Shown here piece by piece: positions 8,997-19,600 of a stretch of 55,384 bases of DNA (position 1 is the stretch's first letter; every line of letters begins with the position of its first letter). Made by a program: the position numbers and the translations under genes. The DNA is from Paenibacillus massiliensis subsp. panacisoli DSM 21345 (lineage in GTDB: Bacteria; Bacillota; Bacilli; Paenibacillales; Paenibacillaceae): positions 1 through 55,384 of the forward strand of contig NZ_AUFO01000036.1 of assembly GCF_000426545.1 (NCBI RefSeq), read 5' to 3'. The notes beneath the pieces are model-generated. The model was not told the origin of the DNA. It was given only the letters and a program-made list of their open reading frames with translations, and did no database searches.

Positions 8997-9372
8997 TATA
9001 GAGATTAGGTGCGTAGTTCGTATTGCTTCGATGATAACATCATACAGTCTTTGCTCAAGTCCCGTTTTCTCAAACACAAGAGTCAGTTTTCCACGGTCAT
9101 ATGTTTCACTTCATTTACTTGAACACACTCATTTTGACCCCATTTTCATATAGGACCATATGATTAGGCATTAATGTTTATTTCTCTTTTTAATACAAGA
9201 CATAATTCGTTTGTGATAACCCGTCTAAAACCGAGACTTTTCCTAGTAATTTGGCTTCGTTCCAGATCTAAATCCAGCTACAACCCATACATAACTACGA
9301 ACGAAAAACACTACTAAAGAACTAATTAATAATCGTCAATTTATTATTTTTTATTACATAATATTTCATGTA
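8997..9372. other. Intergenic stretch with no convincing gene
   Basis: AT-rich DNA between the AraC terminator and the pectate lyase promoter. On the minus strand a short open piece (about 8970-9105) reads like protein (YDRGKLTLVFEKTGL) but has no start or ribosome site, and its end overlaps the terminator. It may be a gene remnant. Confidence 0.5.
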
Positions 9373-9401
9373 TTGACAAAAGAATTACCATGTCATAAAA
9401 T
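9373..9401 (+). promoter_or_regulatory. Sigma-A promoter of the pectate lyase gene
   Basis: TTGACA, exactly 17 bases, then TAAAAT. It lies about 130 bases before the lyase ATG, giving a long leader. Confidence 0.8.
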
Positions 9402-9536
9402 TCCATTATCCAATACAAATATTGGGTGTAAAACGAAAACAAAGCCATTAAATAATAAAGAAAGGAGTATATGGTTTACATTGTAATTATGAATGGCAAG
9501 TAAACATAAATAAACGATGAAACGGGAGAGTGTACA

Positions 9537-10502
9537 ATGTTTATGAACAAGAAAAAGATCATTACAGGCGTTATGGTATGCACGATGGCATTTTCTGTGG
9601 CTGGTGGGGTAACGTTGTTCCAACCAATCACTACAGTATCCGCTGCGGATGCTTCAGGGACGACTGCTAGTATGTCCGATATTCTAAAGAATCAGCTTGC
9701 TGATGGAGGATGGAAAAAGGATTATTCGGAGACTAGTGGGGAATGGGCCAAATCGACAATTGATAACAAGGCTACTTATTCAGAAATCAGAAGACTTGCA
9801 AGTGAGTACAAGAAAACAAAGGATTCCCGCTATTCAGATGCTGCGATCAAGGGTATTAACTTTTTGCTCAACATGCAGTATTCCAACGGGGGATTCCCGC
9901 AAGTCTATAAAAGCTCAGGCTATCATACACACATAACCTTTAATGATGACGCGATGATTAATGTACTGTACTTGTTGGATGAGGTGGGCAGCCGTAAAGG
10001 TGACTTCTCCTTCATCGACAGTTCCTTGGCTTCTCGTAGCCAGGCTGCTGTGGACAAGGGCGTAGACGCGATCTTGAATTCGCAAGTCGTGGCAAACGGT
10101 AAGCTGACAGCATGGGGACAGCAACACGATTCCAAGACACTCAAACCAGCAGGTGCACGAATCTATGAAGTACCTTCCCTCTCGGCTGGAGAGAGCACTT
10201 CTATTGTAAAGTTCCTGAAGACAAGACCTTCCAACTCCAAGATCTCAGCTTCCATCAAAGCTGCAGAAGCCTGGTTTGAGGAAGTCAAAATTACAGGCTA
10301 CCGCTATGAGCGTAAGAATGGGGATAGCAAGCTCATCAAAGACTCCAGCGCTTCAGCACTGTGGGCACGCTTCTATGAAATTGGAACGAACAAACCGATT
10401 TTCGTAGGCCGTGACGGGGTAGTTAAGTATGATCTTACCGAAATTGACAAGGAAAGAAGAGGCGGATATGCCTGGTATGGCAACTGGCCATCCAAGCTGT
10501 AA
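9537..10502 (+). CDS. pelA: Secreted pectate lyase, polysaccharide lyase family 10
   Basis: 321 aa. An N-terminal signal peptide (MFMNKKKIITGVMVC..., cleavage near VSA-AD) marks it as secreted. The mature part is one PL10 catalytic domain: ADGGWKKDY, the NGGFPQVY repeat, HITFNDDAM with the calcium/catalytic aspartates, LTAWGQQHD, and the KPAGARIYEVPSLS segment with the catalytic arginine. It cleaves polygalacturonate by calcium-dependent beta-elimination. GGGAG eight bases before the ATG sets the start. It is monocistronic, with a near-consensus promoter and a strong terminator. It fits a plant-associated lifestyle with the xylosidase nearby. Confidence 0.92.
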   Translation: MFMNKKKIITGVMVCTMAFSVAGGVTLFQPITTVSAADASGTTASMSDILKNQLADGGWKKDYSETSGEWAKSTIDNKATYSEIRRLASEYKKTKDSRYSDAAIKGINFLLNMQYSNGGFPQVYKSSGYHTHITFNDDAMINVLYLLDEVGSRKGDFSFIDSSLASRSQAAVDKGVDAILNSQVVANGKLTAWGQQHDSKTLKPAGARIYEVPSLSAGESTSIVKFLKTRPSNSKISASIKAAEAWFEEVKITGYRYERKNGDSKLIKDSSASALWARFYEIGTNKPIFVGRDGVVKYDLTEIDKERRGGYAWYGNWPSKL

Positions 10503-10616
10503 TCTATCTGCATAGCAGAGCTGATTATGTTAACGTAAACAAATCACAAATTAAGCGTATGCATGATATTAATAGAACTCCCAAAGTTCATATAACAGCC
10601 GTTTAATAAGCTAATT

Positions 10617-10668
10617 GGGGTCTGGTCGATTCTGTTTCATTGACTTCTTCGACCAGACCCCGATTTTA
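10617..10668 (+). terminator. Terminator of the pectate lyase gene
   Basis: 13-bp perfect stem GGGGTCTGGTCGA / TCGACCAGACCCC with a 19-nt loop, followed by GATTTTATT. The minus side has no T run. Confidence 0.85.
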
Positions 10669-10717
10669 TTCATTAGCCTTTATATACCTATAACCCAAAC
10701 CACAGTACATCACATGT

Positions 10718-11848
10718 TTAGTACTTCTTTCTGAAAGCATGGCTTGCAATTATGATCTGTTGGATTTGCGAGCTCCCCTCTACGATTTCCATGATTTTTG
10801 CATCTCTAAGATATCTTTGGACAGGGTAATCAGATCCTACACCATTGGCTCCGTGAATTTGAACAGCGTCTCTTGCTGCATTAAAAGCAGTTCGGGAAGC
10901 AACATACTTGGCTTTAGCAGTCTCCATTACAAATCGTTCATCGTTATTTTCTCTTAAATAGCTGGCGTGCAAACAAAGCAATCTAGCACAAGTGATGTTA
11001 ACCTCCATTTCTGCAATTAGCTCTTGTATGAGCTGGTGATCTTTCAAAAACTTATCTCCCTGCTTGCGCTGAGTAGCATATTGTACACTGGATTCCAAGC
11101 AGGCCTGCGCCAAGCCTACACATCCCCATGCTGTACTATAACGCCCATGAGATAGTCCATAGTTAGCGACATGAGATAAGCCAAACCCAATTCGGCTCAA
11201 CAGATTATCTGAAGACACTCTACAATTATCGAAGGTGAGCTCCGCCAACATGGAGCCTCTGAATCCTAGCAGCCCTTTAATCGGTGTTGTGCTAAACCCT
11301 GGTGTATCTCGCTCTACCAGAAATGCTCCTACTCTTCCTTTGCACTTGGCAAATACAATGTACAAATCAGCACTACCGCCGAAGGTGATCCATTTTTTCT
11401 GTCCGTTAATGATATAGTCCGATCCTTCCTCGATCGCCTCTGTCTGTAAATTCTTTATGTCACTCCCGACACCAGGCTCTGTCAGTGCAAAAGCAGCGCC
11501 TACCTGACCCGCTGCCATCTTCGGTAGCCAGTGCCTTTTTTGTTCCTCTGTTCCCCACTTTAAGATGGCGCTGGACACCATGCCTTGAACACCGAGTAAA
11601 TTTCTTACATTAGAGCAACCCCGTCCAACCTCCTGATGAAGCAAACCTGAACTAATTAAATCCAGACCGGCACCGCCATATTCACTAGGTAATTCAGTAG
11701 CCCAATATCCCTTTTCAACCATTTTTTCTATGATGCTCTTCGGGATATACTCCTCTTGGTCAATCTGAGCAGCATACGGCTTAATCTCTTGATCGACAAA
11801 AGCTTTAAACTCTGCTTGCTTTTCTTTATGAGAATGACTAAAATCCAC
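10718..11848 (-). CDS. Acyl-CoA dehydrogenase family oxidase, probable extender-unit enzyme (ZmaI/FkbI-like)
   Basis: About 376 aa from a GTG at 11848 (VDFSHSHKEK), which has AGGGAG at nine bases. The frame also allows a start at 11902 inside loaP. FAD-binding acyl-CoA dehydrogenase fold: ELPSEYGGAGLD, FALTEPGVGSD, KKWITFGG, and the catalytic Glu in MEIVEGSSQI. In zwittermicin and FK520-type pathways such proteins oxidise a carrier-protein-bound aldehyde to the acid, giving aminomalonyl- or hydroxymalonyl-ACP. It lies 31 bases behind loaP and on the far side of sigK from the rest of the cluster. Membership in the cluster is inferred from partner genes (HAD, ACP, AT, ligase). A fatty-acid role is the alternative. 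Confidence 0.8.
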   Translation of the reverse strand: MDFSHSHKEKQAEFKAFVDQEIKPYAAQIDQEEYIPKSIIEKMVEKGYWATELPSEYGGAGLDLISSGLLHQEVGRGCSNVRNLLGVQGMVSSAILKWGTEEQKRHWLPKMAAGQVGAAFALTEPGVGSDIKNLQTEAIEEGSDYIINGQKKWITFGGSADLYIVFAKCKGRVGAFLVERDTPGFSTTPIKGLLGFRGSMLAELTFDNCRVSSDNLLSRIGFGLSHVANYGLSHGRYSTAWGCVGLAQACLESSVQYATQRKQGDKFLKDHQLIQELIAEMEVNITCARLLCLHASYLRENNDERFVMETAKAKYVASRTAFNAARDAVQIHGANGVGSDYPVQRYLRDAKIMEIVEGSSQIQQIIIASHAFRKKY

Positions 11849-11879
11849 TATGACCAGCTCCCTCAGGTTTTCTGTTGTA

Positions 11880-12407
11880 TCAACTATTCTTTCGAAATAC
11901 ATTCACTGCCAAGTCGACCGTCTTACTTTCCCCGTTAAAATTCAATCTGACCTTGGCTCTGTTATGATGGTTGTCCAATTTCATAATCCTATCTTCCATA
12001 CCTAATAGGGGCCCTTCTTCTACATAAAAGTTGCGATCCTCCATCAGAACTCGTGAGGAACAAATGACCCCAGATTGGTCAACAAGATTCAGAATGGTCT
12101 CGATCTCTTCAGGATCAATCGCCGTCCAATAACAGCCGTCCTTACGAGGAATACCCGTATTTAAAATTTTAAGAATATAAGGAATTTCCATAATTCTATA
12201 GTAAATATCTGGTTGCATTGTTGTCTTGATCAACACATAGCTAGGAAACAGTAACCTAGCAACTGCTCTTGTGACTCCCTGTCTTCGTTCTAACAACATT
12301 CTTTTGGGTACTAACGCAGTACAGACTGATTCATTAAATAAAGCATGGATGCGATTCTCTACCATCATTTCTTTATCGGCTTGAACAAAAAGAGCGTACC
12401 ATTCCAC
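11880..12407 (-). CDS. loaP: LoaP-type NusG paralogue, processive antiterminator
   Basis: 175 aa from a GTG with GAGGGTG upstream. The N-terminal NGN domain (WYALFVQADKE, then LLFPSYVLIKT and RIMEIPYILKIL) is followed by a linker and a C-terminal KOW motif (VEEGPLLGMEDRIMKLDNHHNRAKV). Housekeeping NusG lies elsewhere in ribosomal-protein loci. Specialised NusG copies beside Firmicute polyketide operons are LoaP, shown in Bacillus velezensis to permit read-through of difficidin and macrolactin operons. It should act on RNA polymerase transcribing the long PKS/NRPS operon here. Unusually it sits at the downstream end, after sigK, in an operon with the acyl-CoA dehydrogenase. Confidence 0.88.
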   Translation of the reverse strand: MEWYALFVQADKEMMVENRIHALFNESVCTALVPKRMLLERRQGVTRAVARLLFPSYVLIKTTMQPDIYYRIMEIPYILKILNTGIPRKDGCYWTAIDPEEIETILNLVDQSGVICSSRVLMEDRNFYVEEGPLLGMEDRIMKLDNHHNRAKVRLNFNGESKTVDLAVNVFRKNS

Positions 12408-12654
12408 GTTAACACCCTCTGTACTGTATTCTTTTTTTATTCAACAAATCGGGACAACAGCGACTAGTTACATTATGATTGTAAATCAAATAAAAGGCTG
12501 AAAACGTTATAAAAATCATATCTTGAAATATAATTCAATTAGACACTTTTTATCATTTTTTATAGTTATTTTTCCATATTATCAATAGTTGCTAGAATAT
12601 CGTGCTTCTCTAAATTTTTTAATTCATAAAAAAACGCGTAAAATGGGCGAAATT
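12408..12654 (-). promoter_or_regulatory. Upstream region of loaP; weak promoter candidate
   Basis: Very AT-rich, no gene seen. On the minus strand TTGATA (12585-12580), 17 bases, then TAAAAA (12562-12557) is a possible but poor sigma-A promoter. It would give a leader of about 145 nt before loaP. Confidence 0.35.
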
Positions 12655-12681
12655 AAAAACAAGCCACGATGAAGTGGCCTG
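12655..12681 (-). terminator. Terminator of sigK
   Basis: 8-bp stem CAGGCCAC / GTGGCTTG (one G-U pair), 6-nt loop, then TTTTT on the minus strand. It lies about 70 bases past the sigK stop, separating sigK from loaP. Confidence 0.85.
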
Positions 12682-12748
12682 TTCGTCATCACGCCTTGCG
12701 TACTTAATCTATCCTTTATCTTGAACAGGATGACTAATATATTTCAAG

Positions 12749-13450
12749 TTACCCCTTCTGTTTATAGAACTCATGATACAGCTTCATGAGCGCCCGCTTC
12801 TCGATCCGTGATACATAGCTGCGACTAATGCCCAGCTCCTTGGCAATCTCACGCTGCGTTCGCTCTTCTCCACCCGTCTCTAGACCGAATCTTCCGATTA
12901 CCACTTCTTTCTCACGGTCATCAAGAATGTCCAAGTTGCGGTAAATCTTGCTCTTCTCGATTTTGAGTTGAACCGTGTTGACCACATCGTCCTCCTCTGA
13001 GCCGAGGATATCAATTAATGTAATTTCATTACCTTCTTTGTCCGTCCCAATTGGATCATGCAGTGACACATCTTTGCGTGTCTTCTTAAGCGAACGCAAG
13101 TGCATTAGAATTTCATTTTCAATGCACCTAGCCGCAAACGTTGCCAATTTGGTGCCCTTCCCAGTCTGAAAGCTCTCAATTGCTTTAATCAGTCCAATCG
13201 TACCGATGGAGATCAAATCCTCCAGATCCTCTCCGGTATTGTCGAATTTCTTGACAATATGTGCAACGAGACGCAGATTATGTTCGATGAGCATATTACG
13301 GGAATGAGCATTGCCTTCGGCCATCAGCTTCAGATGCCTCGCTTCATCCTGTTCGCTGAGCGGTTGGGGGAAGGCGTTATTCTTGACGTAGGAGACGAGT
13401 AAGGTCAGTTCCTTAATGAACAGAGCAATTGCAGTAAACAATCCGGGCAC
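12749..13450 (-). CDS. sigK: RNA polymerase sigma-K precursor, late mother-cell sporulation sigma factor
   Basis: About 233 aa from a GTG at 13450. A perfect AGGAGGTG six bases upstream decides this over the longer frame to 13534. The hydrophobic pro-sequence (VPGLFTAIALFIKELTLLVSYVKNN) is kept; by family knowledge SpoIVFB cleaves it. Sigma region 2 (IEHNLRLVAHIVKKF...EDLISIGTIGLIKAIESF) and region 4 (TQREIAKELGISRSYVSRIEKRALMK) are near identical to Bacillus SigK. The gene is continuous, not split by a skin-type element. It is a core chromosomal gene sitting inside the biosynthetic region, between the NRPS and loaP. Confidence 0.96.
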   Translation of the reverse strand: MPGLFTAIALFIKELTLLVSYVKNNAFPQPLSEQDEARHLKLMAEGNAHSRNMLIEHNLRLVAHIVKKFDNTGEDLEDLISIGTIGLIKAIESFQTGKGTKLATFAARCIENEILMHLRSLKKTRKDVSLHDPIGTDKEGNEITLIDILGSEEDDVVNTVQLKIEKSKIYRNLDILDDREKEVVIGRFGLETGGEERTQREIAKELGISRSYVSRIEKRALMKLYHEFYKQKG

Positions 13451-13510
13451 AGAGGACACCTCCTGGAAATATACATGAATCTGTCTTTTTCCATCACAGT
13501 ATGGTCTGTT

Positions 13511-13538
13511 TATTGTATGTGGGCGGCTGCCCATCTGT
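13511..13538 (-). promoter_or_regulatory. Sigma-K/sigma-E type promoter of sigK
   Basis: On the minus strand AC, 17 bases, then CATACAATA. This matches the sigma-K pattern AC...CATANNNTA, and its -10 also fits sigma-E. It is about 60 bases before the GTG and agrees with known sigK autoregulation in Bacillus. Confidence 0.65.
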
Positions 13539-13605
13539 GCCTGTACTGCTTATAAAAAGCTATGGACTTGTTTACTTGGTGTTAGCGATGTGTTGTTTGC
13601 AAATC

Positions 13606-16600
13606 TCACCTTAATATTAATTTGTTAAAATCAGCCATGAAGTGTTGAAGCTCTTGTGTAAGCCATGTCAATTTGTTTTCTTCACAGAATAATCTAATCA
13701 CCAGTTCATTTCCTTGCACGCCAATCGCGATCTCAGTAGACAAATTTTTCACTTTACTACCGTGACTATCCTTTATTCTATTAAGCTCCTCCTTCATCCT
13801 TGACTGTGAATCATACAGTCCCAGATAATTAAATATTGGGATGTTGATTGTTCCTACGCCGTAAATCTCTTTCAAGATCTGCTTCACCTTTTTATACTTG
13901 CTCTTCGGCTCCCCATGAGCTAGCAAGGCAGCAAAATTAATGTTCTTCGTGGAAGCCAGGGTAATTAGCTCATTAATCATTTCGGAATCTGCGTGTTGAT
14001 CTCGAGGTAGACTTAGCGGCAAAATATCAATAAATGCACCTACAGTATGATAATAATTATGGGATTGATATTTTCTTCCTGTATACATAAGTGCAAACGG
14101 TATGGTATCCAGATCGAAATTAAGTTCTAGAACTTTCAAAAAAACTTTCATTGATATTTCCCATGACATTTCTGCTACAGATTCGCGAATATCTTCTGTC
14201 AACGGTATAGAAATAGTCGTATTGGTCCATGAGGCTTTCTTATATTTTTTGAAATACGTTCTAAAGCTTTCTTGAAATTGCTCTAGATTGAATCTCTCAA
14301 TTAGTTCCTGCTCAGATATACCCTGTGGCCCCTGCACTACCTCGTTGACATAATGCTCATACTGTAATGGATTAGGTTTCCTTAACTCCCCCTGGTTATC
14401 ATATGCTTGCTGTATCTGTTCATGTAGTATTTCGACGCTCATTGCATCAAAAATCAAATGACTAATGGGCAAATATAGCTTATAGTGACTGTCCGAAAAT
14501 TTAACCAATATAACTTTATATAGCAATTTGTTGTACAGATCCGTGTTCTCCAAATGTTCAGCATACATCTCATAAATATATTGATGGACTTGCTCATTCT
14601 GTTCTTGACTTGCATTCGATAGATCTAAATAAGGTATGTTAAGTCCATGCACCAAGCTATGCTCCTGTAGCATAACTTGATGCTCTGATTGGATGAGAAC
14701 ACTTCGTAATAATGCTTGTTCATTCACGACACTTGCAATGCTTTTACTTAACAGGTCTACATTAACCTCATCGTCAAAATCCATGATTGTCCCGCTAAAT
14801 GTCTGATTGGTTTCCAACAGAATTTTCTGTATTGCTGTTATTGGATATACCCTTGTAATCTTATGATAATTTGCAATCGTATCACTGAATTCATGAAGCT
14901 GGCTGGTTAGGGACTCCTTCCATTCTGATAAGCTCCCTGCACTCTTCAATCCTCCTGTATTACTCTCTGCTGCAGAGTCGCTTTTCTTCAAGCAGTTATT
15001 ACATATATCACGCACGTTCTCGTAGTAGAATATATCTTTAATTGAAATGTGAATATTGTTTCTCTTTAATTCTTTGTGTATCTTGGCAATGCGAATTGAA
15101 TCTCCCCCAGCTTCAAATAAATTATCCCTTGCACCCAGCTGCTGCAGACCCAGTATATTTTTGCAAATGCCGATCACCAACAATTCGGTCTCATTATCGG
15201 CTTCTTCATATAGAATGCCTGTATTTATTAGGCCATCCATTTCCGGTAATAGATTCCGATCAATTTTACCATTGAGATTGAACGGTAAAGATTCCATTCG
15301 GATGAAATACGCCGGTATCATGTAGTTAGGCAACTTCCTACCCAAAAATTCACGTAAGCTATGAATGGCTATTTCTGCTTCAGCTACATAATATGCACAT
15401 AGATACTTCGCCCCGCCTATATCCTTGTCCACAATAGCAACCTGAGAGATGCTTGGATATTGTAATAAATTCAGCTCAATCTCACCGATCTCTATTCGAT
15501 ACCCTCTGATTTTCACCTGATGATCTATTCTTCCTAGATATTCAATGTTTCCATCAGGTAACCATCTGGCCACATCTCCTGTTTTGTAGAGAACCTCCTC
15601 ATCCTGATAAGGATTAGCTATAAATTTTTCTCTTGTTAGTTCTTCGTTGTTCAGATATCCTCTTGCCAAGCCCACACCTGCAATACAAAGCTCGCCGTTC
15701 ACTCCTATAGGCACTAATCTATTGTGGGTGTCCAGTATCAGTACTTTATGATTGTTGATAGGAGCTCCAATCGTTATCTTCGCCTGTTGATCCTGCTGTA
15801 GCCTGTAAGTTGTCGTACAGACGGTATCCTCTGTGGGTCCATAAGCATTGATCACATCTACCTTCCCGAGTAGATGTGAGATTTGCTCATACTTGAGTTC
15901 ACTTCCTGCTGTAATTACTCGTCTCAATTCATTTTCTGTCTCTAGCTCAGCGGCTACAAATGGAGGTACTGTTAAGGTTGTAATTTGATTCGCTCTAATA
16001 TATTCGTTCAGCAAATCTGAGCTGAGCAACTTCTCTCTACTTGGTATACAAAGTGTGTTGCCAAGCAATATCGCCATGAACAGCTCCCATGAGAATGCAT
16101 CAAATGCAATACTTGCAAATTGTAGGATATGTTCATCGTTTCCGATGCCAAGATCACTTTCGAACCAATGCTTCAAGCTAATAACACCTTTATGCTCTAC
16201 CATTACTCCTTTTGGTCTCCCGGTCGTCCCGGAAGTATAGATCACATAAGCCAAATCATGAGATTGATTGATGTTGATAACCTCGTCATTTGGTAGCGCA
16301 TACAACTCTTCATCCTCTAGATCAATCACATCTCTGATCTCAAGCGCATAGCTCTGTACAAGCTTATGGGTAGACAGCATAATCTCGGCTTTACTGTCCT
16401 GCAAAATATAATTGATTCGCTCTTCAGGATAATTCGTATCGATAGGTAAGTAAGCCGCACCCGCTTTTAGGACGGCAAGTACACCTACCACCATGTCAAT
16501 GGACCGATCGATCATAATGGATACGATTGAATCTATACCTACACCTTTATCCCTAAGTAATGTAGCTATGCTATTAGCTCGCTTGTTGATTTCACCGTAG

Positions 16601-19600
16601 CTAATTCTATCTTCACCGTACGTAACAGCTACTTTTTCAGGGTTCTGAGCAGCTTGGTACTCAAATATTCCTTGAATTGTATCCTCTTTTGGGAGACTTA
16701 CGTAGGTATTGTTAAAGTCAATTAATATCTCCTTTCTCTCGTCGCTCCCTACAATCTCAATTTCATCAATTTGTAGGTCCGGATTGCTAATAACTTGATT
16801 CAGGATATTCAGAAAGTGATTTTTGATTTTACAAACTTCCTCTTCAGCGTATACACCATCATTATAGTCAAATTTAACAACCAGCTCGTCTCCTGGAATG
16901 ACTTTGATATTAAAGCTATAGTTCGTTTCCTCGAAAATCCGAGTTGAACTAATTTGGAGATGCATCTGTTCCTGTAGATCCTTATTAATCGTATCTTGGT
17001 CAACTGGATAGTTTTCGAAGACCATCAATCCATTGATCAGACCCGTGCCAACCTCAGTAAGCTTTTGAACTTCTGCCATGGAGCAGTATTGATAAGGCTC
17101 GCTCTCATTAAAGTCTGATCTTATCTTCTGTAGCACATTCTTGTAATTCTTGTCTTGCGTAGTGTTCACTCGTAGTGGGATCGTGTTGATGAATAAACCG
17201 ACCATTTCATCAATTCCATCTATTCTAGTTGTTCTACCCGAGACAATAAAACCAAACACAATATCGCTCACATTGTTATATCTTTGCAACAGGATCGCCC
17301 ATACACTCTGGAAGATCGTATTAATTGTAGTATTATTGTTTTTTGCCAGCACTTCAATTTGTCTGGTAGCTTCTTTGTTCAGACTTAGAATGACCTCCTG
17401 TGGTTGTCCATGGGTTACTGTAGATTTCTTGAACGGTATTTCAATTGTAGTATTATATCCCTGCAAGTAGGTCGACCAATAGTTCAGCGCTGCCGTCTTG
17501 TCCTGCGTGCCGATCCATTTGATATAGTCCTCGATAGGTCTCACTTTTCTCGCTTCTAGTACAGTATTCTGCAAGAGATGATTGTAGATATTGAACAGCT
17601 CACTACTGATAATTCCAAAAGACCAACCATCCAAGATGATATGATGATTACTCAAAATTAAACTATATTCCTCATCGCTCATCCGGACTACAGCGAGTCT
17701 TATAAGAATATCCTTGGACAAGTCAAAGCCCTGCAGCCTGTCCTCCCTTACCAGCTGTTCGATATAAGCTTCTTTGTCGCCTTGGAAGTCCCTGATATCC
17801 CGATACTTAATTCCAGCTTCTCTGGATTTGTACACGATCTGCATGTTTTCTTTGAAGTTGCTGCTGTCAAAATTTGTTCGTAAGACATCATGACGGGCAA
17901 CTAATTCTCTAAAGCTTTGGTCAAACAACTCTTCATTCAGTACACCGGTTACCCTAAGCTCCATGTTGACATGATAGTACTCACCTTTATCTGCTATAGA
18001 ATGGAAAAGTAGTCCTTCCTGCATCGGAGTTAGCGTATACATCCGCTGTATATTGTCGATGCTCATATGATAAGGCGCCAATTCACTCCATGATATATTC
18101 TCATCTGTAAGATCAGCAGCTGTCGCCTCTACATGATTCAAGGATACACAATGATCAATGATCTGGGTAAGACTGTCAAGATATCGCTGCAATAATTCTT
18201 CAATGGTTGTATCCTTAAATTCTTCTCGGATATAGCTCAGGGTTAGCGTGAATTGTCTATGAAGAATCATGGCTGATATATTCAGAGGATACAATCTGCC
18301 ACTATTCTTGCTTACCGAATCTCCTGGCCTGATATCAGCTAGTATAAAGCTGTTGCCCGAGATATTCTCATCGAATTGTCCCAAATAATTAAAGCTTATA
18401 TCCGGAGTACGGGTATCCTTTAATTCAAATGGCGATAAATATTTCAGAATACCATAACCTATACCTTTGTGAGGGATTCGTCTCAGTGTATCCTTCGTAT
18501 CTTTGATCAAATCCGATAGAGTATCCTTCATGTGTAAGACAACAGGATATTGACTGGTGAACCAACCGACGGTCCTTGTTACGTCTACATCTTCTATAAT
18601 CGACTCTCGTCCGTGTGATTCAAGATTAATTAGTATCCGATCAGTCTGGTTGTAGCTAGCTATAGTGACGGTCAAGGCCGCTAGCAGAATATCATTAATT
18701 TCCGTTGAATATGCTCTGTTAACTTTGGTTAATAGCTTTTCAGTATGTGTCTTATCCAATACGATTGTCTTTGTTGCGATCTCCGCACCCACTATGTTTT
18801 GGGGGATGTTATCTTTGCTCAGCTCTTTAATCCCCCCTTGATCCAAGCTGTTCCAATAGTAGAGTTCATTTCTAATTGCAGGCCCGCTTGCATATCGAGC
18901 TTGCTTGGAAGACCATTCCTGAAAAGAAGTTGTTTTCAAAGGTAAACTTTGAGCCTGTCCATTATAAAGGGTTTCAAAGTCTTCTATGATAATTCTCCAT
19001 GAGACGGTATCCACCACCATATGATGGATAGATACCAGCAAGTAATCTCCTTTGTCCGTTTTGAACAATCCTAATTTTACTAACGGACCTTTCGCTAACT
19101 TCATGCTAGCTTGAATTTGAGTACATACATCGGTAATATATTCATCTGCAATATCCGTTCCTCTAAGATCATAGATTCGTAAGTCGTATAGCTTATTGTT
19201 GATCTTTCTATTGATTAACTTTTTGTCAATATAGGTTGCTCTTAAAAGATCATGATGACGAACAATATGATCAAATGCTTGCTCAATCCGATCCTCTCTA
19301 AAACCATGCCTGCAAAACAACAGTATTTCCTGATTGAAATGATCCTTATTGATATGATCATGCTCTAAAAACCATTGTTGAATCGGTGTCAATTGGACCT
19401 CACCAGACACCTCACTCTGATCTGCAATCAATTGTGTCTGTTTGATATGAACGACCAGGTCTTTTATTTTGGGATTATTCATCAAATCCTTGATTTCAAA
19501 GACATAGCCTTGATTGCGCATTTGAGCGATGGCCTGGATGGCCTTTATAGAATCTCCGCCTAGCGAATAAAAATCATCATTAATACCAATATTCTTTATA

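Noticed and set aside
8970..9105. Protein-like minus-strand piece (YDRGKLTLVFEKTGL)
   Set aside because: Too short, no start, stop codon lies within a terminator; possibly a remnant but cannot be named.
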